NCBI GenBank assembly: GCA_030248215.1
Contig: JASANG010002420.1
Coordinates: forward strand, 1 to 64,000
Origin: Enoplolaimus lenunculus
Taxonomy: Eukaryota; Nematoda; Enoplea; Enoplida; Thoracostomopsidae
DNA: 64,000 nt
Direction of reading: 5' to 3'
In this document: positions 54,111 to 64,000 of the stretch, piece after piece
How the letters are laid out: each line of letters starts with the position of its first letter
Position numbering within the stretch: the stretch's first letter is position 1
Made by a program: the position numbers and the translations under genes
The notes under the pieces: model-generated
The model's database searches: none
What the model was told of the DNA's origin: nothing
Seen by the model: only the letters and a program-made list of their open reading frames with translations

Positions 54111-54409
54111 TTGGGCAAAACTACGAACAGGGTTCGTGCAAACCATGCAGTTCCAAGTGTTACTTGTTGCGTTTTGAAACATTGCAGCTTTGATAGCAAT
54201 TTCGATATTGCAATATTCACTATGATCTTTTGCATTTATAATTTGTACCGGTTATTCTCACTCAGCCAACAGCTCGTTCCGGCAACAGTATTTAGTCGGC
54301 ACTTGCTTACGGTGTTTGCGGAAGATATACGCAAGTTTTATTTTAAAGCAAATTTTTTTACTTGTATAATCCAACAGGTTATTGTGAAACCTGTAAAAGT
54401 GCTTTTTTA

Positions 54410-54650
54410 GGGTGACGCTATACTTGACATACGGCGCCATCCGTCGCACGTACGGAGCCGTCCGTCACCCGCACGGCGCTGTCCGCCACCATTCGGTGTG
54501 GTGCGTGAGTAATTAGCGTACGATACCGCACCGTGACGCAAGGTGACAGACGGCGCCGTACGGTTGACTGACGGCGCCGTACAACTAACGGAAGGCGCCG
54601 TACGGTAGACGGACGGCACCGGACGTCACCAAAAGTACAGCGCCAAAAGT
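54410..54650. repeat. GGCGCCGT foldback element
   Basis: Left end GACGCTATACTTGACATACG, right end GGACGTCACCAAAAGTACAG + CGCC, imperfect inverses, with many CGGCGCC words between. Same family as 18530 and 43050. Confidence 0.65.
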
Positions 54651-55542
54651 ACTCGTTTCTTTAGAAATTTCCCATGCGTTTCCTGCCGGTGTTCAAAGAA
54701 ATTATTTTCACGTCAACGTTTACTGTTTGTCGAATGAGATATTGGCCGAGTGAGAGCATGCGATTTGTATCACAAAGCTTTCTTCAACGATGCGCGGCTG
54801 GATCATGGACGACCGTATCCCCAGTCTGTTTCAGGATTCCGACCGGAACCAGATTTAACTGATTTGAAACGTTGGGGGTCAAATTTAAACAAATACGGAA
54901 CAATGATGAAAGAAAATTCGTTTCACACAAAAATATTAAACATTTCAGCTTACATAAATTCCACAGGTGAGCCGAACATTTTTGTTCCGTTCAGCAGCTT
55001 CTGGGGTTTGGATTTTTCTGAAGGCTCTCGCGTCCTCGCAGCCAGGAATTGTTAGTACATAAACAAAAAGAAAAATGTATTGAGAGATAGAAAATTTTGC
55101 ATACACCCATTGCGGTCTACGCCAGCGAACCATTTTTGGGCTTGACAGAGGTGTAGGATGGCCGCAGTTGGGAGGCAGAACCCCTTCGCCCACCATCCTG
55201 TAATGCGGGAATAGTCTTTCGACTGTCCAATACCAAAAAGAGTTAAGTATACCATAGGATTGGACAGCGAGCCTTACCAAACAGATTCATTTACCTTCGA
55301 TAAATGTTGCATTACGTCAACTTAAGGCAACGAACAATAATAGTTCTTCAAATCAAAAACGGTTGCATTGGTAAACACAAACGAGCATTATTTTGTAATG
55401 CATACCCGTATTCAGCTATTGCCAACTCTCCCAGCATACGTACATTGAGCGAACGATTTGTATGTGTTGATTGCAGTTGTGCAATTTGCAATTAATCATT
55501 TTAAATGCAATATGTGCGTTTGCAATATGAAAACTCATATTC

Positions 55543-55582
<40 letters not shown>

Positions 55583-57149
55583 GCGCGCAGCCCGGCGTCA
55601 GTTGCAGATCCAGAAATTTCTAATGGAGGGCAAAAGCTGGCACAATATATAATAGTGAAAAAACTCGCTAGCGAAGTGAACAAGAAGCCAAACGCAATTT
55701 TTCTACTAAATCGTAACATCAATTTTTAGTTTTGCCAATTTTTAGTTTTGCTCCCTGATGATAGAAGTTTTGGGGTAGACTGGCTCCGGCTAACTACCCT
55801 TGCACCCGAGCCAGTGCAATTCGATGACGGTCTTTGTAGTAACAGAAATAGGAATTTCAAATACTTTTTACAAATTATCACATTTGGTTTTAGAAGAATG
55901 AATTTGGAATATTTAGGAGAAATAGCAAAAGTTTGACTTGCGTATTTCTGCTACTGCTATGTGGCTCTGACTACGTACCTGGATACCGGTTCCAACCGAA
56001 TTCCGTTTCCACCTGAAATTCCGGCAAAATTGCTGTTGCAATTCCGGATAACTGCTATTTCCAATGCAACAATTCCGGTTGCTCACCTTAGAGGGGAAAT
56101 GAAATTTTTTAGGTTGGGCTTACAACGATTTTACACGACTTACAATCGACTTTGAGACATTTTCACGGAGCTCCGAATGTTTATAGAGGTCTTTGGCTCT
56201 CGCACCACTGATGCCTACTGATTAACGGATGAGACTTAATTGTTGTCCATGTACAGACGAACCAGATCTTAAGATATTTATCACCGGTTTGCTAAACTTG
56301 AAAAGACAGCGTCAAACTATTTGTGTTTAATGACAAAATGACCATATTCAGGCACGGCAAAATAAGATATTTAATTTTAATTTGGTTGATCGCTTACAAT
56401 AACCTAATTAAAACTAAAATACGCACGCCATCAGCGGCAAAAATTTTGCATACTCGAGCAACAAAAACTTTGTCAAGGGGGCGAAAATTTTGTATCGGAG
56501 GTCGATCAGACGTACCCCGTTCCTCGACCCACGGCCATAAAGTTCGCTGTGTGTACGACTTTTCATAGCCTATTTGAAATGAAGCGAACTTCATCAGTTT
56601 CAACATTTGCTTTAATACAATGGAAATTGAGCGAGTTTTACAGGCTGCAGAATAAAAAAGCATCAGCGGCCAACCAATATTCCCGTCTGTTACGTTCAGA
56701 AAAACGTTTACTCGCGCTTTAACTGTTCCAAAATCAAATCCTGACTACGCGCCTTTATTCTCAGTTGGCTTTTTAGAATTGTAGCTTTATATTAATACAG
56801 GTTTAAAATAATGCAAAAATTGTCAAAATTTCACCGTTTTTGACTCGTATGAGTACAAAAAAACGAACACGAGTATCATGAAAAACCCTTTTGAGAATTT
56901 TGCCAATAACTTTTTTATATTAGAAAATACTTGTACGCTGTTTTAGGGCTAACAAACAAAAAAAACTACTTCAAGATTAATGTAAACCATTACTGTAAGC
57001 AATTTTGTGCTACGAAAATGCTACGAAAACACTGTTTTTTGGGATGTCGCTAGACTGCAAAAAAAACTATAACAACAGAGAAAGAGTGCAAACGCGGTGG
57101 AAATTTTTGGAAATAAAAGGTCAAGTTTAATACAGCGATCGCGTCGTGT
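54651..57149. other. Intergenic, no gene supported
   Basis: Open frames of about 60-110 codons occur (for example 54750-55055, 54945-55280) without domains or codon evidence. A (TTG)n microsatellite lies at 55540-55582. GCAGATCCAGAAATTTCTAA at 55604 is a fragment of the GGATCCGCC dispersed family. Confidence 0.45.
55540..55582. repeat. (TTG)n microsatellite
   Basis: About 14 perfect TTG units; the source of polyL/polyV/polyT shadow frames. Confidence 0.9.
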
Positions 57150-59863
57150 TACAATTGTTTTTAGTGTTAAAATGACAACAAAAAGATATGATGTGTTTAT
57201 TAAAATCTACTATAACGGCGCAGTAAAAACGTTAAAAATAGTTTGAAACCAAAGTTAACGGCAGCGAAAAATGATATATTAAATGAATTGAACAAACTCG
57301 GTGATGTTCGTTTTGGTTTGAAATTTATGATTTTGCAAAATTTGCACACAGTTTTTTATTGTCGATGTTGCCAGAAATAACATCGCATGCACTCTTTATT
57401 GCAAAAGCGTCCATACAGGAGGCGCATTGGGGGTCGCGGCTACCCTCCCCTCAAATTTGGCTCGTTCTTCCCACCAAATAGACTCGGTGTAAAAGTAAAC
57501 AACCTTGAATTGCAATTGTAGGGACCCCAACATTATCAGGCGTCCCGTCAAATATAATTGTCTGCGGACGCTCCTGACATATTGTTTGCGTGCGAAAATG
57601 AAATATTTAAAATTTCACGTGTGTGTGTGTGTGGCAGTTGTAAAGTCTAAATCTTCAAAAGAATCATCGTGCAAAATATGTATATATTTGAATTAAACCC
57701 CCTGTGCAACACAATACACAAGCATCACATATTGCAGTGGGCGTGTTGAAATGGACACCATTGTGCAAGTTCAGCGGCGGATCCAGAAAGGTGTAACTTG
57801 AGGGCAGGCTGGCAAAACTTATGAAACGTAATTTTTACTGCATGCGAGAGGGGTTCCGATTTAGAGCCCCAATCAATAGGACCCGATATCCCTAATAAGA
57901 GTCCGTAAGCGGATACAGTCCCTAAACCCTAATTAGAGTCCATAATTGTCAATTATCCTTTATTGTAGCGCATAAATGACTACTCAAAGTACATTACTAA
58001 GTATAACCTTGCAAGGGGGAAGTCCCCTCTGGAGAGGCGAAACAAATATCAGTCCCTCCTTGTTGTTCGGGTCACTACAGTAAGGTAGGAGGAACCTTAC
58101 CATTTTCTCACAAAAAATTTTCTGACCGTAGGCGGACGCTAGCCGTCTGGATCCGCGAGTGTGCAAGTCTGTTTTTCAAGCCAAAATTTTTACATACAGA
58201 AAATTCCATATTTCACCAAAATTAGTTTTGCCTTTTAGTAAATTCAGCCAATCGACTCGTAAAAGCGATCAATATTTGTGTTAAAAAAAACGATTAACCG
58301 AATTCTCTTCAGTCAATGCGAGCGCGAAGGGGCCTAGCAACGATTTCATTATGGGACGAAATAATAACTACGAATTGTAAGCATTTTTCTGAGCAAGCTT
58401 AGCGCTCGAGAATTTTATTTACCTCTTGAATCAGTAATGTTATCCTAAAGCCTGCTAAAAGGTGTTTGTTGTGTTAGCAAATGTCAGGAACACCGCCAAT
58501 AAGAATATAATACTCTATTAAGGCTTAGACTCTGGCATAGTGAACGGCTGCGATTTATTTCGGCTGGCAGCCTGCACCGGCGCGCTTAGGTCCGCAGGCC
58601 CAAAATGTGGGCCGAGCCAGCCAATATTAAAGAACGTAACTAAATAAATTCCAAGCCTAAATTGATTGTACGGTTATTCCGCATGAGGCCACACATTGTT
58701 TGAGCCTGAAAACTAACATAAATACCGCCACCCATTTTCGCTTTACTCACAGACTAAAATTTAGCCTGTTTTACTCTTCTATACATGAATTAGCTTAAAA
58801 ATCAATCTTGTACACTGAACAGACAGCTATAAAACACAGTAGAATGCGTAACAAAACAGCATTGAATTACATTCGTATTCCACGCAAATAAAAATACATA
58901 GCTAGCGCAGTAAAAGCGCACGATGTATGGAACAGGGCCGTAACAGTAGTATAAGCATATTCTAAGCCTAAGCGTAACAATGAGCTTATACTTAATCCTA
59001 AGCAAAAAATTGTCTAAAGCTTAAGCTTATATTTTATTGCTGTCCCGCAAAAAAACTTTCCACCCCTGATGCTTACATGGGCTGAAAAAGTAAAAGTTGT
59101 AGTTTATACACAATTCTGAACGATGGAAGAGAGAGAGAAGTTTTCATTTCTGTATAGCCTTCATGCACCAATTGCTTTTAGTAAATGGAAATTGTGCTTG
59201 TGGGACGGGCAGAGCAGAGTATTTTAACAGTTAATCGAAATTTGCATTTAAAATGTATTATTTAAAATGCGTAAAGACTGGATTTTCAAAATTTAAAATA
59301 TTCACTTTTGTGTTTGAGATAAATTATTCGTTCGCATTTGATTGAATTTTTGAAATTATTTACGTTCAAATAGTGCAACAGTCAACGGTGTTCTTAAATC
59401 GAGATGCTACACTGGATACCGAGCCCCAGCAGGTGCCCTGGGGGTCTTAGCTCCCCTGAAAAATATCGCGCCGCATCACTGGTGTCAGGCGTATACCACA
59501 AAACTCACGTATAGGAGCTTGACGCTCAAACGAGCGCTGTCACACTTTTAAAGTTGTGCGAAATATTTCAATTTTCGATGAATTTCAAAACGAAAATACA
59601 GTTTCAAACTCACAAAACTGAACATTTTTCAATCGCTGCGTAACATCGCAAAGCAAGTTTTTGCAATTGTTGTTGCGTTTTCAACGTCATTGAGAGCAGA
59701 TGCGGATAGAAAGGGGATAGAGACGATATAGTTTCCGACATTTCCGGAAAAATAAGTAGAAAACACTTAAACGATTTTATAATATTTGTAGGTCTTGGTC
59801 TTGGAAGTCAAACACTTTTTCTCAATCGTTCGCTCGCTCACAAAGCGTTAAACTTTTCATGAG
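57150..59863. repeat. Left arm of a large inverted repeat
   Basis: Its reverse complement is the right arm (61272-64000) with only about 1% differences in the stretches I compared (for example 57400-57490 and 58000-58040). It contains a CTCTAATTAGGG/ACCCGAATAA-family element, a TTAGGC element (58925-59060) and a SINE fragment (59510), so it is a duplicated piece of genome rather than one transposon. An identical 67-codon frame appears in both arms (58802-59005 and 62139-62342) and is not a recognised protein. Confidence 0.95.
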
Positions 59864-59889
59864 TCCCCTGGCCGTGAATTCGAGCACAG

Positions 59890-60300
59890 CATTAATAAAG
59901 ACTTAAACGAAAACCAACAAACACAATCAATTCTAAAGAGAATACCAATCTCCTACACCTCAATCCGCTCCGCATCGACCTCCGTCCATTACACGCACCC
60001 TCGTACACGAATATAAACGAAACAATACTACCTATCGCCTCATCCAGTAAACAACTCAAAATCTCTAAATAAAAAAATCGCAGTAACCCATTCCAAATAT
60101 AAATAACAAAAACTAAAGTCTGCAATCAACACACAATTCCTAAAATAACAATTTTTAAACTATTCCTAACTATAACAAACAATTCTAACCCTAAACCAAC
60201 AACTAATAACTCATACACCTCCAAAATAATCAACATACTTCCTGAACAAGCTCAATCATTATTTGTTTATTTCAATAATTACTAAACAACTCAAAATTCT
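59890..60300. other. Strongly G-depleted strand segment
   Basis: By hand count, 59941-60300 has 17 G in 360 bases (about 5%), with none in 60181-60240, against roughly 18% nearby. Ten of the 17 G are in CpG. The minus strand is therefore T/G-rich with C mostly in CpG. Confidence 0.8.
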
Positions 60301-60910
60301 AAGATAACTAAATACTTAGAAGAATCGAAACCAGCCAGAACCCACTTCAACCGGAAACGTAATCCAAATAGCAAGAAAATTCAATCTCGGCGGAGTTTCA
60401 GATATCTTACTTAAGTATTTACTTAAGTTATACTTTAGTAATTATTTAAGTCGCGACTCGTTACTTTTTTGAATATTGAGCCATTGCTATAACCAAAGGG
60501 AACATTTTGATTTATATTATTGAGGTGTAATGAGTCTACAATTTAAGTACAATGTTGGTCTTTAGGGCTTTAGAAATCCAGCCAATGTCTTGTTAGCTAA
60601 AGTTCAGGAGATAAGTTATCTAAAAATAATGTTAAATCTATCTCAGGAAAAAATATGTGAAGTTTGCAAGTTGCGCCGAAGACACAACTTTTTAACTTTC
60701 TTGAGTGAAAATATTGTATTCTGATACAGTTCAGATCGGAAAGTGGGCTATAATGAGAGCCTTTTGGCGAATAATTTCTCAGTTCTATATATAAGAGCCT
60801 ATATTTGAAGTTACCAATTTACATGACAGCCTAGAGTGAGGCAAAATTCAGTCGTTGAAATAATATTCTAATCGTCTTGTTTAGTAGATTTCAGGCTATG
60901 ATACCCGGCT

Positions 60911-61252
60911 TAGGGGGTACAACCGGGATGTTACTAAAAATGGAACGGAGCCGGAGGTCAACGAAACTTGCCGGAGCCGGATATGAGGCAAAATTAGGTA
61001 GTAAAAATGATGGTTAATATAATTAATTTTAGAAAATATCTGCAATATGTTGTTAATTTGTTTGGTTTTACGCTAATTTTCTACCAAAATTCAGAAACTC
61101 TTTCTTGATAACTGAGATAAAAGTAAAACAAAACGCGCTAAACAGATAAATTTTGCAAAATTATGCAAAATTTTACTACCGAAACTGCCGGAACTTTCGG
61201 CAAAAATTCTTCCGGAGCCGGAGCCAGAGGCAGACCACCGGTTGAACCCTAG
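60911..61252. repeat. MITE-like element with GGTACAACCGG / CCGGTTGAACCCT ends
   Basis: 342 bp. Both ends carry CCGGAGCCGG words and inverted termini. The internal words GCAAAATTTTACTACCGAAA and CAAAAATTCTTCCGGAGCCG match 46490-46560 closely. It is the best-kept member of the CCGGAA family in the window. Confidence 0.75.
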
Positions 61253-61271
61253 TAGCCGGGTATATTAACGT

Positions 61272-64000
61272 CTCATGCAAAAGTTTAACGCTTTGTGAGC
61301 GAGTCGAACGATTGAGAAAAAGTGTTTGACTTCCAAGACCAAGACCTACAAATATTATAAAATCGTTTAAGTGTTTTCTACTTATTTTTCCGGAAATGTC
61401 GGAAACTATATCGTCTCTATCCCCTTTCTATCCGCATCTGCTCTCAATGACGTTGAAAACGCAACAACAATTGTCAAAAACTTGCTTTGCGATGTTACGC
61501 AGCGATTGAAAAAATGTTCAGTTTTGTGAGTTTGAAACTGTATTTTCGTTTTGAAATTCATCGAAAATTGAAATATTTCGCACAACTTTAAAAGTGTGAC
61601 AGCGCTCGGGTTTGAGCGTCAAGCTCCTATACGTGAGTTTTGTGGTATACGCCTGACACCAGTGATGCGGCGCGATATTTTTCAGGGGAGCTAAAGCACC
61701 CCCCAGGGCACCTGCTGGGGCTCGGTATCCAGTGTAGCATCTCGATTTAAGAACACCGTTGACTGTTGCACTATTTGAACGTAAATAATTTCAAAAATTC
61801 AATCAAATGCGAACGAATAATTTATCTCAAACACAAAAGTGAATATTTTAAATTTTGAAAATCCAGTCTTTACGCATTTTAAATAATACATTTTAAATGC
61901 AAATTTCGATTAACTGTTAAAATACTCTGCTCTGCCCGTCCCACAAGCACAATTTCCATTTACTAAAAGCAATTGGTGCATGAAGGCTATACAGAAATGA
62001 AAACTTCTCTCTCTCTTCCATCGTTCAGAATTGTGTATAAACTACAACTTTTACTTTTTCAGCCCATGTAAGCATCAGGGGTGGAAAGTTTTTTTGCGGG
62101 ACAGCAATAAAATATAAGCTTAAGCTTTAGACAATTTTTTGCTTAGGATTAAGTATAAGCTCATTGTTACGCTTAGGCTTAGAATATGCTTATACTACTG
62201 TTACGGCCCTGTTCCATACATCGTGCGCTTTTACTGCGCTAGCTATGTATTTTTATTTGCGTGGAATACGAATGTAATTCAATGCTGTTTTGTTACGCAT
62301 TCTACTGTGTTTTATAGCTGTCTGTTCAGTGTACAAGATTGATTTTTAAGCTAATTCATGTATAGAAGAGTAAAACAGGCTAAATTTTAGTCTGTGAGTA
62401 AAGCGAAAATGGGTGGCGGTATTTATGTGTAGTTTTCAGGCTCACAACAATGTGTGGCCTGCATGCGGAATAACCGTACAATCAATTTAGGCTTGGAATT
62501 TATTTAGTTACGTTCTTTAATATTGGCTGGCTCGGCCCACATTTTGGGCCTGCGGACCTAAGCGGGCCGGTGCCAGGCTGCCAGCCGAAATAAATCGCAG
62601 CCGTTCACTATGCCAGAGTCTAAGCCTTAATAGAGTATTATATTCTTATTGGCGGTGTTCCTGACATTTGCTAACACAACAAACACCTTTTAGCAGGCTT
62701 TAGGATAACATTACTGATTCAAGAGGTAAATAAAATTCTCGAGCGCTAAGCTTGCTCAGAAAAATGCTTACAATTCGTAGTTATTATTTCGTCCCATAAT
62801 GAAATCGTTGCTAGGCCCCTTCGCGCTCGCATTGACTGAAGAGAATTCGGTTGAATTCGTTTTTTTTAACACAAATATTGATCGCTTTTACGAGTCGATT
62901 GGCTGAATTTACTAAAAGGCAAAACTAATTTTGGTGAAATATGGAATTTTCTGTATGTAAAAATTTTGGCTTGAAAAACAGACTTGCACACTCGCGGATC
63001 CAGACGGCTAGCGTCCGCCTATCGGTCAGAAAATTTTTTGTGAGAAAATGGTAAGGTTCCTCCTACCTTACTGTAGTGACCCGAACAACAAGGAGGGACT
63101 GATATTTGTTTCGCCTCTCCAGAGGGGACCTCCCCCTTGCAAGGTTATACTTAGTAATGTACTTTGAGTAGTCATTTATGCGCTACAATAAAGGATAATT
63201 GACAATTATGGACTCTAATTAGGGTTTAGGGACTGTATCCGCTTACGGACTCTTATTAGGGATATCGGGTCCTATTGATTGGGGCTCTAAATCGGAACCC
63301 CTCTCGCATGCAGTAAAAATTACGTTTCATAAGTTTTGCCAGCCTGCCCTCAAGTTACACCTTTCTGGATCCGCCGCTGAACTTGCACAGTGGTGTCCAT
63401 TTCAACACACCCACTGCAATATTGTGATGCTTGTGTATTGTGTTGCACAGGGGGTTTAATTCAAATATATACATATTTTGCACGATGATTCTTTTGAAGA
63501 TTTAGACTTTACAACTGCCACACACACACACGTGAAATTTTAAATATTTCATTTTCGCACGCAAACAATATGTCAGGAGCGTCCGCAGACAATTATATTT
63601 GACGGGACGCCTGATAATGTTGGGGTCCCTACAATTGCAATTCAAGGTTGTTTACTTTTACACCGAGTCTATTTGGTGGGAAGAACGAGCCAAATGTGGG
63701 GGGAGGGTAGCCGCGACCCCCAATGCGCCTCGTGTATGGACGCTTTTGCAATAAAGAGTGCATGCGATTTTATTTCTGGCAACATCGACAATAAAAAACT
63801 GTGTGCAAATTTTGCAAAATCATAAATTTCAAACCAAAACGAACATCACCGAGTTTGTTCAATTCATTTAATATATCATTTTTCGCTGCCGTTAACTTTG
63901 GTTTCAAACTATTTTTAACGTTTTTACTGCGCCGTTATAGTAGATTTTAATAAACACATCATATGTTTTTGTTGTCATTTTAACACTAAAAACAATTGTA
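61272..64000. repeat. Right arm of a large inverted repeat, running off the window
   Basis: Inverse of 57150-59863; matching continues to the last base of the window, so the true arm is longer. The inner boundary is CTCATGCAAAAGTTTAACGC, one base different in length from the left arm. It carries a TTAGGC element (62085-62215) matching 58925-59060 inverted. Confidence 0.95.

Larger units (their letters stand above)
59864..61271. other. Spacer of the inverted repeat
   Basis: 1.4 kb separating the arms: a G-depleted segment (59890-60300), ACTTAAGTATTTACTTAAGT words (60410-60450, as at 21340), non-coding sequence, and a CAACCGG-ended element (60911-61252). No gene is supported; the 77-codon minus-strand frame in the G-poor segment has no domain. 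Confidence 0.7.

Noticed and set aside
54015-54410. 131-codon open frame as a protein gene
   Set aside because: It starts in a tRNA-like SINE head and shows no domain or conserved motif.
58802-59005. 67-codon frame found identically in both arms as a conserved gene
   Set aside because: Its identity follows from the arms being a recent duplication, and it overlaps a TTAGGC-bearing repeat.
59892-60125. 77-codon hydrophobic frame as a gene or mitochondrial gene fragment
   Set aside because: It results from the G-poor composition; I cannot match it to any mitochondrial protein, so only the composition is reported.

Overview
The window is nuclear DNA of a multicellular animal, probably an invertebrate. 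The evidence is GT-AG introns of 0.2-1.9 kb, a BEL/Pao LTR retrotransposon (a family known from animals), roughly 60% A+T, and a dense layer of small inverted-repeat elements and tRNA-derived SINEs. I cannot place the phylum. TTAGGC-type hexamers (the nematode telomere unit) are scattered everywhere but inside dispersed repeats, so they are not proof of a nematode.

Layout. (1) 1-1738: repeats, no gene. (2) 1739-9508: a very young BEL/Pao retrotransposon with 439-bp LTRs differing at about one base, a gag-pol region, and an unusual third ORF that reads as an SGNH/GDSL-type hydrolase. (3) 9509-13778: telomere-like repeat, a 46-bp minisatellite and two SINE copies. (4) 13779-20532 (+): a complete nine-exon beta-tubulin gene (462 aa). 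(5) 20533-29886: intergenic repeats. (6) 30042-41391 (-): a complete nine-exon CCR4/CNOT6-type deadenylase. All exons join in phase to give 1791 aa: about 1273 residues of low-complexity N/Q/S-rich sequence come from one giant first exon and run straight into the exonuclease domain, with no leucine-rich repeats seen. A second Q-rich stretch of about 83 residues interrupts the catalytic domain. (7) 41392-57149: a graveyard of small elements with no supported gene. (8) 57150-64000: a large inverted repeat with arms of at least 2.7 kb, nearly identical and running off the window. Its 1.4-kb spacer holds a stretch almost devoid of G on the + strand, where the remaining G lies mostly in CpG.

The two host genes have unrelated jobs: microtubule subunit and mRNA poly(A) shortening. 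They are convergent (tubulin +, CCR4 -, 3' ends facing each other across about 9.5 kb). Most of the remaining sequence is small non-autonomous elements, several of them inside introns or touching exon borders of the two genes. Exon borders were worked out by hand from splice signals, reading phase and family conservation.
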